This document shows, piece by piece, positions 10,744 to 23,496 of a DNA stretch of 64,000 nt (position 1 is the stretch's first letter; each line of letters starts with the position of its first letter). The position numbers were made by a program, and so were the translations under genes. A model generated the notes under the pieces. The model saw only the letters and a list, made by a program, of their open reading frames with translations. It had not been told where the DNA came from and made no database searches. The stretch comes from Cryptomeria japonica (lineage: Eukaryota > Streptophyta > Pinopsida > Cupressales > Cupressaceae), in contig NC_081407.1 in assembly GCF_030272615.1 (NCBI RefSeq), positions 376,396,877 through 376,460,876 of the forward strand, written 5' to 3'.

Positions 10744-10757
10744 TTGTGCTTGCGCGA
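10744..10757 (+). other. Leader stem-loop B1
   Basis: TTGTGCTTGCGCGA pairs as a 6-bp stem with a TT loop; two of the six pairs are G-U. It is the counterpart of A1 (6251-6264) and has the same downstream GACTACA. Confidence 0.55.
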
Positions 10758-10796
10758 CTACATTTGTTTGGTATCTTGATGGGCTTAATGTCTCAA

Positions 10797-10810
10797 TCAC
10801 GCTTGCGTGA
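10797..10810 (+). other. Leader stem-loop B2
   Basis: TCACGCTTGCGTGA is a perfect 6-bp stem with a TT loop, 53 bases after B1. It is preceded by TCTCAA and followed by CATCAAGGAGTAAT, matching the surroundings of A2. Confidence 0.6.
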
Positions 10811-11945
10811 CATCAAGGAGTAATGCTTAACAGAAATCCTTACTACATACCTTGTTTTTAGAGGCCAAAAACCCTTCTAGTTGCTTGAGAAGGACAAATT
10901 CGGATACTTGGAAGAGATACTAAGTTCGCCATGGGGAGATTTTCATGGGGACTGATGCTTGGCTGCCCTGAGAAGTGAGTGCCATGGAGGGGAGCCCGTG
11001 GGGTCAAGCATCTATGTATTCTCCTTGAATCTCATAATGAGTCTACCTCTCAAGTACCTAATGTCTGTGCCTACCATAAGAAATGTGGAAATGAGCATGA
11101 TTGTCTTGAGTCTAAGTTGTAATATCTTGTATTCTTTGATTGTCAAAAGTTGAATTTTATCTCATTTCAAAAAGCAAAACAAATTGATCTAACATAAGAT
11201 TAAACACAAGAGACATTCATCCAACAAAAATTCAACAAGATTCAAAGATCATCTTCCTAAAACATGATGATCAAACATTGTTCCAAATCTTGTCTTAACA
11301 TTCATGTCACTTACATTTAGGTTCATCTTAGGTTTGCATTTTGCAAAGCTCATTGTCAAGTACCAAGGTTAGATTTCACCTAAGTCATACTCCTTTCAAT
11401 AAGAGTTATCCACTTGCATATGTCCTCTTGCATTAAAGTCATACCATTGTCATACATTGCATACCCTAAGTCTCTTCATTAAGCTTAAGTCATTATCATA
11501 TCATAGTAATTGTCCTTTTGCATATAGTGTCAAAGCTAGGTCTTGTCATACTTGAGTAATCCAAATCTTTGATAAACCCTAAGTCATTGTTAAGAAGTCT
11601 AGACCTCATCAAACCTTTTGTCCTTTTGTCATCAATGTCATTTCATCAAACCTAGCTTAGTATCCAAGCATATAGGGGAGACATTGTCATTTTGTCCTTT
11701 GTCACTTGGTCCTTTTGTCCTTTGAGGTCTAGACATCATTTCAATTTCCTAAGGGTCCATCTCTTAGATTGGCATTCATAAGTTTGTCAAAATCTTCGAA
11801 AAACAACCAAAAACATAGATTGCATTTTCATTTAGTTGCATATCATATACTATCCTTGAAAAATTCCAAAAAATAATTGCATTTGCATAAGTGACATGTC
11901 TATTGAAACAAGGTTCCAAGTACCAATGATGCAACAAAGTTTGAC

Positions 11946-14686
11946 GTATCAACCGACAAGGCAATATCGATCAAACTTTTTATGATGAAACAAGTCTTCA
12001 AATACAAAAACTAGAGGAGAAGCTAGCTCAAGAAAATGAGATATTGGAACAAAGAGTGAAAAACATTGTGAAGAATAGATCACAAATGTCCAAAATGTTT
12101 CAAAAAATTCTAGGTCGAAATCCAAATATTGAGCCAATTGATGTAAGATCTCTTCTTGAACACTCAGACATACCAGCCCTCCTCTCCCAAATAGAGATGA
12201 TGAAACAATTTCAAGAAAAGAGACAACATCAATTTCAACATTATGTGCCTCCACATCAAGAACAAGAAGGTGTTTACTATCAATTAGATTTTCAACCATC
12301 ACAACCAATGGTCCAACATATACAACCAATACAACCAATGGTCCAATTTCAACAATATGTCCAACCAACTATACAATGTCAACAAATAGTCCAACCAATG
12401 GTGGAATATCAACAAGTTCAAGTTCAATCAACATATCAATGTCGACAACAACAACCAAACATTCAAAAACAAAGGTTGCAGCACACACCAAGCCAAGTTT
12501 CAAACATGTCAGAACAACTGAACCAAATCCAATATCAAAACATGACATCAAACCAAAAACAAGTTCAAATTCCAGGTCCAATCATGTCAAAACCTAAAAA
12601 GAAAGGTGGCTTTATTGCAATGCTCTTAAGGAAATTACCAAGTGAGTTTATTGAGGAAGATAAAAATAATACACTTATGTCTAGCAATGCCTCATCTCCC
12701 CACAAGAAAATTGACACTCCAGTGGCATCTATCCCTACACCTCTAGAAGTTTCACAAGAACCTTCTATATTGTCCTCATCAAACAATACACCCAAGGATG
12801 CAATTATCCAAGAGCTATCCATAATTGATTGCCAAGATAATCCAATTCGTGACGCACATCCTTGTCATGTTTCAGAAATACAAGACCCAATGCCACCATG
12901 CACTTTATTGCCATTATCTGTTTTAGAGGACCCCATTCCAGGTCCCTCTTCCTCATGTTCAAGCATTGATTCCTTGCCAAAATCCATCACGAATGTTCAA
13001 AGTGCATTTCCTTCATGCCAAAACATTGATCCCTTGTCAGAATCCTCCATGCACATCCAAAGTCCAACCCCATGTCAAGAGGATAAATTAGAGCACGAAG
13101 GAATGAGTCCTAAAGAAAATCAAGATCAAAATATTGAAACTTTATCATCCCATCCAATTGTTGACCAGGACCCCTTCTTCCTAGAAACTCATGATGATTC
13201 TCCTATTCTTGTCCATCCTATCCAAAGTCCTATTGACACTCCATTCCCCGAGAAAGATCAGGATATCCCAGTCCATCCAATCCCAAATGATCCCCTTCCA
13301 TTCCAAGAATACAATATCCTTTCAAATCCAATTGACATTCCAGATATCCCTTCCATCCTTTTTGATGATCCCATTGAAAGTCAAGAGCAAAGCACCTTTA
13401 AAGAAGATTCCAATGATCTTCCTCATTGTCAGGATCAAATCATTCCTTCAGATCCTCCACAAGATCCACTTGTCCCTCCATTTCCACCACGTCCTAATCC
13501 CGCATATCCACTCCAAGATTGTATTTCTTTTGATGATCCCATTATTTCTCCCATTCCATCTCTTGAAGAGCCTGTCATTGAACCATGTCCACTACATGAT
13601 CCTAATCCCCCTCATGATCCTGATACCCCTCATGATTCTAATGTGTCAGTGCAAGATGTTCATGAACCCTCGACATGCATAATGGGTTCTTCCACTTTGG
13701 TGCAATCTGATCCACTTCAAGATCTCATTATTTCTCTCGTATCATATCCAACTCATAATGGACTCGCGTCTTCTTCCCAAAGAAAAGAGTATCCTATTAG
13801 TCAAAATATTGATAAAGGCAAAGGGCTCGACCTTCACAAGCAAGAACCCTTTCATATCAAAGAGTATACTAATGGTCATGGATACAAAGCTCACACTCAA
13901 GGTGTTGGTATCCCTTCAAAGTCAAAATCCAAATGTCCACCTTCTCCATCATCGCTTCCATCCATTCTAGGTCCCTATATCCCTCCATCTTCTATGCAAC
14001 ATCAGCAAAGGCACACATCCTGGAGAACCTTCCATCCATCCCACATGCATCCATATCATTCCAATCCACACCGACATTCATTCCCTCTTCCAAGCAATTT
14101 GAATGCCAAGTATAAGCATCATAAGTCTAGAAATCCACATGTATTCAAGGATCAACATGTCCAATATAATCGACATGTTAAAACAAAGAACAATATGATC
14201 TATAAAGAAAAAGAAATATCCAAAAGGTCAAAAAGGCCCACTGAGCAAAATAAAGCAAAGTCAAAATATATATGGGTTCCTAAATCCCTTGTGCAAGCAA
14301 TGCACTCCAAGGAACCACAAAAGCATGAAAAATCAAAAACCATGTGGATCCCTAGGCGGCTCCTTGAAGCACAAAAGCCTAAAGAAACATCCAACTTGGC
14401 ATCCAAAGTTGTTATTCCTCCATCCAAACCTCTCAAATCTATTCATCCATCACCTTCTTCATCCATTTTGGGCCTTTATGTCCCAAAATCCCAAGCTATT
14501 CCTCCATCCAAATCTCAATATCCAAAATCCATTTTTCCTCCATCAGTCCATCACCCCTCAAGGTGTGTGCCAATGTCGATCTTGCCAACATTTCCATCCA
14601 CTAAAGCCCAATTCTTCCAATACCCTATCCATTATCCAATGCATATTTTCCATCCTTCCATCCCTCTCATCCAATCCTTTGCATAA
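11946..14686 (+). CDS. Large Pro/Gln/Ser-rich ORF of element B (Gag-like position, function unknown)
   Basis: The frame is open from about 11946. No ATG is seen near the beginning; the first is in RSQMSKMFQK near 12086, so the true start is uncertain and an upstream frameshift is possible. In order: a charged coiled-coil-like stretch (LQIQKLEEKLAQENEILEQR), a short conserved-looking block LLEHSDIPALLSQIEMM, Gln/Pro repeats of the type VQPMVQFQQ, a basic GGFIAMLLRKLPSEFIEED, a long Pro/Ser/Asp-rich centre with HDPN-like repeats, and a basic C-terminus with two similar motifs, KYIWVPKSL and KTMWIPRRLLEAQ. I recognise no protease, zinc knuckle or pol motif. Position after the leader suggests a structural Gag-like protein, but that is inference. 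The frame is uninterrupted for over 2.7 kb, so it decayed late or was selected. Confidence 0.6.
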
Positions 14687-15689
14687 ATCCTTGCCTTAGT
14701 TTTATCTCATTTTCCATGTCCTTATCCTACCAACGTCTTTGAGCATACTTTTAAAGGTCATGGTCCATTCTTTTCAAGGCTACTATCCAAACAAAAAGAT
14801 GCTTGAGTCCTTCTTCCATCCCCTATCATGTGTCCATCTTCTATTGAAAAAAATCAAAAAGAAAAAAAGAAAAAAGTGAAAAAAGAAAAAAGAAAAAAAA
14901 AATAGTAAAAGAAAAATAATTCGTCCACTGGTGAAAACCTGGCAAACAGGCGTCATGCGTAATTTATGAACTTCTTGCACACCACACTTGGGGGCAGGTT
15001 TCCTCCTTCATACCTTATTGCCCTTCACTATTCTATCGAACCCATGTCATACTCCTTCATATCCTATTGCCCTTCATTATCCTATCATATCATGTCATTA
15101 CCCTTCATATCCTATTGTCCCTCATGTCCAGTTTCCCTTTCCACTTTTGATCTTGACAAGGCTGAGGATCATCATGAGCATCATGCATCTTGTTTGCAGC
15201 TTTTAGTCTATCATAGCTTTTGGTCATTTATCTATTTGCTTATTATAACCTTTCATCCATATTCCTTGGCTTATTGCAACTTTCTGCCACTATCTGTATC
15301 CTATCCTGACCTTCTGTCCATGTCCCTTATCCATTCTTGGTCTTGCTTATCCTATCCATATCTTATCACTATCCATACACTCTTTTTCATCCCTTGATCT
15401 TGATCTAACATAAGGACGCGAAATGCAAAACATGTTTTTTCAAAAAACCTCTTGACATGTCCCTCAGGCCATGTTCCTGCTTTACATTGTCATATCCAGT
15501 TTCTTGTCCCATCACGCAATAGCCGTTGGAAATTGCATCTGTATTGTCTCCATAATAAAAGGCCTGTGTCTTCCCTCTATCCACCATTATTTCAGCAAGC
15601 CTATTTATTCACCTGTCATATTCCTTGCCTTGCTAGACACTGGGGGCAAAATCACATAAAATTTTCAAAATGTCCTAGAAATAATACAT

Positions 15690-15960
15690 AAAAATTTCAA
15701 AAATGTCATGAAAAAATCCTAAAAAATTGAAAAATGTCCTGAAAAAAGTCATAAAAATCAAATAATGTCCTGAAAAAAATCATAAAAATCGAATAATGTC
15801 CTTAAAAAAATCATAAAAATCGAATAATGTCTTGAAAAAAAAATCATAAAAATCGAATAATGTCCTGAAAAAATTCATAAAAATCGAATAATGTCCTGAA
15901 AAAATACTAAAAATTGATAAATGTCCTGAAAAAAATTCAAAAAAAAAAAATCATATAAAG
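15690..15960 (+). repeat. ~31-bp tandem repeat in element B
   Basis: About eight imperfect units around ATAATGTCCTGAAAAAAATC plus ATAAAAATCGA. Units vary by a few bases in A-run length. It is non-coding, in the 3' region of B. Confidence 0.8.
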
Positions 15961-17584
15961 TCCTGAATAAATGAAAACACAAAAAAATTATAAAACTCAC
16001 AAAAACATGCATTTTGCAATAAATTATTCCCTTTGTGTATCGACAGCTCACTGAGTATACATCCAACAGCTCACAATCAAACGCTGTGCTTTGATGAAAT
16101 CACACATTAACAGATGAACCTTTCAATCAAACCACGCATTCAAACTGATCCAAATTGTCATATCAATTGCATATCAGCATCGATATCATTTGTCCTTGTT
16201 CCTATTATCATGGGTCTTATACAGGGTGTGGTATACTCGAAACCAGACTATGTCCTGTCTTAGACGGGGTACCGCATTTCCTGAAACCAGACAGCATGAT
16301 CGTCCTATCTGCACTTTCAACTTTTGACAATGAAGATCAAGATGTTTGTCTGATTTGCTTGAATTTGTGAGTCTTATCTTTTTAATTGATTTATCTTTGG
16401 CTTCGATCATGTTCCTATGTTGCTCAATGATGTCACTGAGTGATTTAGAGTGACCAGGATGGCTCATGGTCTCTTTTTTTGATTGTGATTGTCGTTTGTC
16501 TATGATGTGTCGGTCTTTTGCTAAAAGGGTTGCATTTCAACTCTGGCCTTCAATGCCATGATGCTACGCATCCATTTTGCTACATAAAAATAAAGGTTCT
16601 CACCTACAAAGTGCATTACTAAAAGCAAGTTTTTCTTCAATTGTCCTCTATCTCATGTTCTTCTTACTAACACTTCTTCCGTTCGGTCGGATAGTCAATT
16701 CGGTCTAGTGCTCCGATATCCAAACACACATGTTGCGTCCTGCATTCATTGGTTACTACATTTGCATCACATCACATATTACATCAAGAATTTTATCCAT
16801 TTCATTTCATACATACATCAAAAATACATAAAACTACATCCATACATGTTCATAAATGAGTACATAAGTCATCCATACATAGCACAATCACTAAAAATCA
16901 TAACACATTACATCCAATCATATCGATGCATATCATATCACATATCACAATCATGTCGGAATACAAAATTGGACTGTCTATCCTAAGTATGGCCCGCAGG
17001 CTGACTACATAATATCAAGCTACATAATGTCCACTGTCTGTCATAAGGAGTACGTGCCTCTGTCACTGGGTGCTCCCTTTGTCTTCCTCATCCCCGCAAT
17101 GTCTTGCAAGCATTCAAAATTCATGAAATTCAAAACATGGGTTTTTGAGATACATACCGTTGCTCCTGCGTCGTCCGGTCATCTAAATATGCATACACGT
17201 TCTCCAAGGTGATCCTCCCTTGGAATGTTCACCATCTGTCTACAAGTGTCCTTGTTCAGAGCAATAAATTCTCCTCTTTGGCTAGTAAAAATGAGCAATT
17301 TTCACCCTCTTGGTCTCATTTATAGCTCTTTGTCATTGCATAGATGGACGTGCATCCTCTCCATCTTATGTTGGTCGCGGTTTTGTGCACCTTACATTAC
17401 TTGTCCTTCATGCCTCCGATCTCTAATTGTCAGTCCGTTCGATCCTATCATTTTTATCGATCAATTGGCCTCTTTTCTGCATGTTTCCAGCCAATTCCTC
17501 GAGGGGGCATGCATATGTCATTGTTATTGTCTGGGGCATTTTCATTATTGTTCTTTGAAACAATGCTTAAAATCGCATTGTCTC

Positions 17585-17598
17585 AAAGAGGGGCAAAA
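17585..17598 (+). other. Element B polypurine tract
   Basis: AAAGAGGGGCAAAA lies immediately before the 3' LTR start, the plus-strand priming site. The identical tract precedes the 3' LTR of A (24595-24608). Confidence 0.85.
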
Positions 17599-19181
17599 TG
17601 TAGACACCCAAAAATGGTCAACGCTTGCGAGGTCATACTTTAACATTTGCGCATTGCCTCATTTTAGGTTTTTGCGTCGCATTAACATTTCTCCTATGAT
17701 TCGTACTTGGTTTTTATCATTTGCGAACATCGAGTCATTCTTCTACATTCTTCAATCATCTCGCTCTCAAATTTGGTCTTGTCGACAACATTATCCAATC
17801 ATGATTTTGATCGATTTTATCTTGTTGCATCAATGTGCGTGCTAATTTGTCATCATTTTGGACATCGTAAATCCTAATTAGGGTTTTGTCCTCTTTTCAA
17901 TCTTGCGATCGATTTGTCATCAATCTTATCATTTTGGACATCGTCAAATCCTAATTAGGGTTTTGTCCTCTTGTCAATCTTGCGATTGATTTGTCATCGA
18001 TCGTTGTCATGTTTGATTTTGTCATTTTGGCGATCGATTTGTCATCGATCGTGGTCATTTTCAATCTTGTCATTTTGCAATCTATTTGTCATCAATTCTT
18101 GTCCTTTTGTCAATCTTGTCATTTTGCGACCGATTTGTCATCGATCGTTGTCTGTCTCAATTATGTCAATTTGGATCAATTTGTCATTGTTCCTCGTCAA
18201 TTGGCGCATCTATCAATCAAATTATTTTGTTGCATTGGTCATCTATAAATCATGACATTAATTATCTTCAATCAAGACCTAATTGTCATTTTCGCATTTC
18301 TAATTCGTCTTCTAGGGTTTTATGATTTATTCATTTAACCTAATTTGCCATTTCTTCCTCTAGGATTACTAAATTATTTATTAATCCTAAGTCTTCTCAT
18401 TACAATTAAATCTTTATTTAGTTGGCTAATTATTCTTCCTCTTGTAAATTAATTAATAAATGACAAATTATTAATTAATTTACCTAATTTCTTCTAGTTT
18501 CTAATTTCCTTTTTTCCATCAATTTCTAATTCCTATTTTTCATCAATTTCAATTTTCTAATTTCTCAAATTTCTAATTTCTTTTCCCTCCTATTTCATCT
18601 CCTAATTCTATGGGAATGACATTTCAATTTGTCATAAATTGTCATAATTGATAATCAATCAATTTTGACATGGAATGTGTCATAATTTGTCATCAATTAT
18701 CAATCAATCAAATTGTGCATGGAAAGTGCATAATTTGTCATATTTTTCATATTGATTTGCAATTTCTATTTGAATTGCATCATGCTAATCTTGTCACTTA
18801 TCCAATTCTTCTATAAATTGGATGATTTTCAATCAAAGCTAATCCTGAATCCCTAATCCGAATCCTTAATCAAACTACCGAACTTATGCTTCTAGTACTC
18901 TTGAGCTTTTCATCAATCTTGCTTTCAATTGTATGTGCACTTGTAGGTGAGATCCACAAATCCATTGAAGAGGAAAGAACAACAATGGAGCCGCATGGAA
19001 GGAGCATTCAATTTTGCATTTGGTTTGCATAATCTTTCATTTTGAATGCTTTGTTTTCATATCTCTATTTAGTGTGCTTAGAATTAGGTTCATTTGCAAT
19101 GAGTGCTCTCATAATTGAGTTATCATGTCTAGTGTTTTGATTGATCTACTTTCTTTGATGATTCCTAATTCTGATGCTACA
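17599..19181 (+). repeat. Element B 3' LTR
   Basis: Begins TGTAGACACCCAAAAATGG at 17599 and ends TTCTGATGCTACA at 19181, followed by CAAAT. Differences from the 5' LTR are mostly transitions. Confidence 0.93.
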
Positions 19182-19186
19182 CAAAT
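19182..19186. repeat. Target site duplication of element B, right copy (CAAAT)
   Basis: CAAAT directly after the 3' LTR, matching 8236-8240. Element A sequence resumes after it. Confidence 0.88.
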
Positions 19187-20754
19187 AGATGGTGAAAACC
19201 TGGCAAACAGGTGCTATCTATCGGCTAGCTCTGCCATCTATTGGTTCACGCTTTCTTCCGCTTGCATTTATTTCCATCAGCGTTGTTCATATTCATCATA
19301 AAGCCTTTTGTACATATGCAGGCATCCCAGGTGATTCCTCGTCATGGTTTGGATCATTGACTATATCATAATAAGGCTTGTTTCTAGGTTAGGGGCAAAA
19401 GCCTAAACCTAACTGGGGGCAAAAATTTTTGATCATTTTGAGCTTAATCAAAGCAGGTAGAACAATAGTCAGACAACACTTGTCAAGAAAAAAACTAAGA
19501 CACATCCAACATTGAACATAAGATCACATTATCAACCATTAACTGTCACATATCAATGTAAACATGACAAAACACATATCAATGGATGATATATCTTGAC
19601 TCATGATCTTAACACTTTGGCAATAATGGTTCAACAATTTTATTTGGATTTTCGCTATCATGATTTCTGAGTAACTCCAGGATGTCTTTGACTAGAGGAA
19701 TGAGGAAGGAACATGATATTTTTCTTGTCTACTGTCTATAAATTAATCATTAATATGTGCAAAGTTGTCTAAGGAAATGATCATTAGAATATCATGGAAG
19801 ACATTTCGGACTTGCATATAGAAATGGTTAATACTGTCTGTTTTATGCAAGCAACACTCTAGTGATCTTGGTTCAATTATACCTTGATGCTTGTGCTAAC
19901 TTTCAATATCAAAACCTAGGAAAGTAGTGCTCAGGTCATCATGGTTCAATTATACCATTGATGTTTGCACTCACTTCCCACATTTTAAAGGCTCAATGAT
20001 GAAACAAAGCAATGACTCCATGACCGGTCCGATCACTGCATTGCATTGCATTTTAAGATAGATTTGCATTTCATTCTGCATGGGATCACAATGCTCATCT
20101 TTTCCAAGGCCAAAGCTAACATGGTGTTATCTCTCTTATTAAGTGATTGAGTACATTGAACAATAACAAAAATAATCAATTCATTCATCCTACATGATAA
20201 GTTAGTTTATCTCAAGTAACCATTGCATACCAAGGCATCATCCATATAAAGCATCAAATCATTAATTCATTTAATAGGATCATTGTATGAAATTCATCAA
20301 ATCTCAAATCATATTAAACAACACCATTGCATTGCATTGCATCCATCTCATATTAACATGCATGAGAAAATCATAAAAAAATATCATAAACATGGAAAGC
20401 ATTGCAATTGCACATACATCACATAGAAATTATAAGCATCACCATACATATTTGCATTTGCATATATCATGTAAATACTGCATCATCATTTATTCATCAT
20501 ATAGAATTCATAAGCATATAGAAATTAAAGCATAAATCATGAAAGTAACTGCACATCATATTCATATACCAAATAGAATGCATCCATCATCTCATAGGTC
20601 ATGTAGAACGAATAGGATCAACTGCATATCATATCATCAAAACAAGATCAATGTCCAAGGTACAATGATATCACAAAAAATATGAGATACATCACAAATA
20701 TACATCACAGGAATCATCAATACCTCATCACAAAAGGGTGTGTACATAAATAGA
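19187..20754 (+). other. Element A, non-coding interior after the B insertion
   Basis: Starts with GGTGAAAACCTGGCAAACAG (19190), the motif also found in B, then GGGGCAAAAG and GGGGGCAAAA words typical of this lineage's 3' region. The rest is AT-rich with many CATCATA-like words. I see no gene. Confidence 0.6.
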
Positions 20755-22803
20755 TCAATGTCCCATATTAGTGTGACCACTCGAATGTGGAGCAGAACTC
20801 TGTCCTAATGCGGCAGGTAGAGTAGCACCAGCTAGTACCCCTGTACTTGAGTCCCCACCCTGGGGAGCTATCTGAAGTGGCCTTGTCACTTGTCGACTCT
20901 CAGTTTGGCTCTGTCCTGATCTCCTACTCAATTGTGAGAATCCTGGAGCCCTCCATTTAGGAGGAATAGCAGTAAAATATAATGTCCTGTAATACTCAGC
21001 CTCTCGGATCCCCTGGCACATCATCTTCAAGGTGCTCTTCCCTGAAGTAGACCCTCCTGACAACTGTACCTGTGTCTTAGCTTGCCGACACCTATCCATA
21101 GCTCTGTCCCTCTCAACTAGGAGAGAAGCCATCTGAGTCTCTAGCTGGGCCATCTAAGAGTCCCTCTCTGCTAGTCGACTCTCTAGCTAGTGAACCTGAG
21201 CCTATAAGTCTATAATCTGAGCCTGCTGCTGATGCGACGGGATCCTAATGAGGATCCGCCGAGGTGCCTCTGCCTGTGGCTGCTCAGCCCGTTATACTGT
21301 CGTAGGTACCTGCTCAACTAGGGGTTCCTCCTGCTCTGGAACTTGATGCTCCTGATCCCCTAGACCTGATCTCCTGTGTCTGACCACTTGGGCCATCCAA
21401 TCTGTATATACATCCCTAGCAGATCTAGAACTACTAGCTCCTGGTGTGCCTGTCACTGCCACTCCCACTGCTCGACCATCTCCCTCATCATCATCTCCCC
21501 CATCATCATCTCCTCCATCATCATCCCCAGCACCCTGATCTCCTGCATCTCCTCCATATCCATCTCCATCTCTGCTATCATCTCTGTCTTTACCACCCCT
21601 CTATCGTCTAGGAGCTCTACATCATGGCCTCTCATCATCCTCATCTAACAATGGCTCTGGCTCATCCAGACATGTTAGCCTCGAAAACCTATGTGCAATA
21701 CAATACACAACATACTCATGTGTCATCCCGCTATCCATCACACCTGGAAGATAATCCCAATCCATAGGCCCCAATGATTGATACTCTGCATAGGCATGGT
21801 CATATGAAATAGAAGGCCCCCAAGTAGCCACATCCAATCTCCGATGAGCATAATGAGTTGTACCCTATGGTATCCCCTGTATCCTACCATATTGTCTCAA
21901 CACCCTAATACAAGGGAATCGCTCAATGACGTAAGGTGTCGAACCAATCAGATATCACATCATGAATACATATGGAATCTTCGCTACATCCTCAAACCAA
22001 ATCTCGCAGTCCTTGTAGGGCCATCATATCATAGTATCTAGGCCATCCAAAGCTCGTCTCCATTACTCTAATTTGCCCAGCTTTTGCTAGACAATGACAC
22101 AAGGATACCCGTCAGCATAAGGTCTGCCTACAGGTCTCTCTCTGTTCGCCAATGGTCGTGTGATAGGTAAATGCTCTCAGGCCCATATCTGAAGCATAGT
22201 CACCCCTGCTGATAACACAGCTGATCCTTGGTACACAACTCGGTGCAAGTCATGATACAAGTGCGCTAACATACATGATCCCCATGAAAATTGGGTCCCC
22301 TCTGTCACCATCTGCTCAAGCAGACGACCCCATCCAACAAATAATCCCTTTGACCTATGATCAAGACAAAGGAAGCCTCCAATGAATCCAGCAAGCATAG
22401 TCGGTAACATGGCATACCCTAGCTCTAACATCTCCTGCCATGCAATATCAAACCCATCGATCTCGTCATCCCCAAACATGCGACAAAGTGCCTTTGTCCC
22501 ACCCCACTTGCTAAGATCATAATATACTAAATCACCAATCACAGGGATCCGCAAAATTCGGTAGACATCCTCGGGTGTCACCATCATCTCTCTAGTCGGC
22601 AAGTGAAATGTGTTATGTTCACTATGCCAACACTCTGCTAAAGTTGTCAGTAATCCTCAGTTTATCAGAGGCCGGGGCATGTCAAGAAGGGAAGACAAAC
22701 CACATCTGCGAATGTGATCTCGCTTCGCCTGACTAAGGTGGGGTATCAGCATCTATGTCTTCGGGAAATGCTCCCGAGACTGAAGAATGCTAAAGTGCTC
22801 CTG
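20755..22803 (-). pseudogene. Antisense ORF with plant mobile domain (PMD) in element A
   Basis: Read on the minus strand from an acceptor-like TTGCAG near 22804 to the stop at 20755. One frame holds EHFSILQSREHFPKT, then HLSQAKRDHIRRCGLSSLL and LLTTLAECWHSEHNTFHLPT, then REMMVTPEDVYRILRIPVIG, the start of a plant mobile domain (Pfam PF10536), continuing through GGTKALCRMFGDDE to YADGYPC. After it come an acidic Gly/Asp-rich stretch (about 21450-21640), a coiled-coil-like LESRLAERDS and MAQLETQMASLLVERDRAMD, and a Ser/Gly/Gln-rich tail. Several TAG and TGA codons interrupt the frame, but three long pieces (22602, 21837 and 21153 downward) share it. Such antisense extra ORFs are known in Tat-lineage elements; their role is unknown. 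Confidence 0.75.
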
Positions 22804-22804
22804 C

Positions 22805-23490
22805 AATCAAATCACTTCATCATATCAGTTTCTTGATTTATCTATCTATCAAACCAATCTATCTATCGATCTATTTTGCTCAAATGGGATTTTTATCAAA
22901 TCTCATTGGGCCCCTATCAATGACATTCATCTATCATGAGGTCATTATCAATCTTATCTCATCTTGCGCATGCATCAAGATAATCAGAATTGATCAGCAA
23001 ATTTAACAATCAGGAGCATCTAATTTTATCAATTAGATAGCTAATCAAATCTTACCCTATCAAAAATCAAAAAATCAAATCAAATCTTACCCTTTCAAAA
23101 ATCAAATCCAATTGATAGCAAATTTGAAGAATCAAAAAATCAAATCAACTCATTGAAATCAAAAATCATCAACCAATCGTCAAATTGAAATAAAAAATCA
23201 CAAAAAATCATCAACAAATCATCAAATTAAAATAAAAAATTGAAAAAATCATCAACCAATCATCAAATTGAAATAAAAAATCATGGAAATCATCAAATTA
23301 AAATCAAGTCAAAAATCAAAAAATCAAATCAAATCATTCTCTCAAAAATCTAAAAATTAAAAAAATCATCAAAATCGGACAAAATCTAAAAATTGAAAAA
23401 ATCATCGAAATCGGACAAAATCAAAAAATCGTCAAAAATCTAAAAATCAAAAAAAATCAAAATCACCGAAAAAAAATAAAAATAAAAATT
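22805..23490. repeat. AT-rich degenerate tandem repeats (AAATCATCAA type)
   Basis: Around 23070-23470 units such as AATCATCAACCAATCATCAA followed by ATTGAAATAAAAAATC recur about four times with shorter relics. No coding sense on either strand. Confidence 0.65.
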
Positions 23491-23496
23491 TAAACC

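Larger units (their letters stand above)
9878..11945 (+). other. Element B leader
   Basis: No gene is visible. At about 9960-10100 a degenerate unit of roughly 27-29 bp repeats, seen in GCATTCTACGCCTATGTTGA and CATCTTGCGCCTATGTATGC. From 10425 to about 10860 it parallels the leader of A. The rest, about 11150-11940, is AT-rich with frequent CTTAAGTC- and TTGTCCTTTTG-like words and many stops. Confidence 0.6.
14700..17598 (+). other. Element B 3' non-coding region
   Basis: It holds an A-rich tract at 14845-14915, the motif GGTGAAAACCTGGCAAACAG at 14931 (also in A at 19190), CACTGGGGGCAAAATCACA near 15640, pyrimidine-rich CCTATCATATCATG repeats at 15000-15400, and the 31-bp tandem repeat. No conserved protein is visible. 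Confidence 0.6.
8241..19181 (+). mobile_element. LTR retrotransposon B, non-autonomous, nested in A
   Basis: Direct repeats of 1,614 and 1,583 bp bound a 7.7-kb interior with a primer site, a polypurine tract and CAAAT duplications. No protease, reverse transcriptase, RNase H or integrase can be read in any frame. The only long ORF is the Pro/Gln/Ser-rich one at 11946-14686. LTR ends, primer-site spacer, polypurine tract and leader all resemble those of A, so B belongs to the same broad lineage and could have been mobilised by an A-like helper (inference). Confidence 0.9.

Noticed and set aside
12376-14699. Long open frames overlapping the element B ORF on both strands
   Set aside because: The main frame is low-complexity and biased, which keeps other frames open. 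No domain is seen in them.
21453-21644. Met/Glu-rich minus-strand frame in element A
   Set aside because: It is another frame of the GAT/CATC-rich acidic stretch of the PMD ORF; the real frame there reads Gly/Asp.
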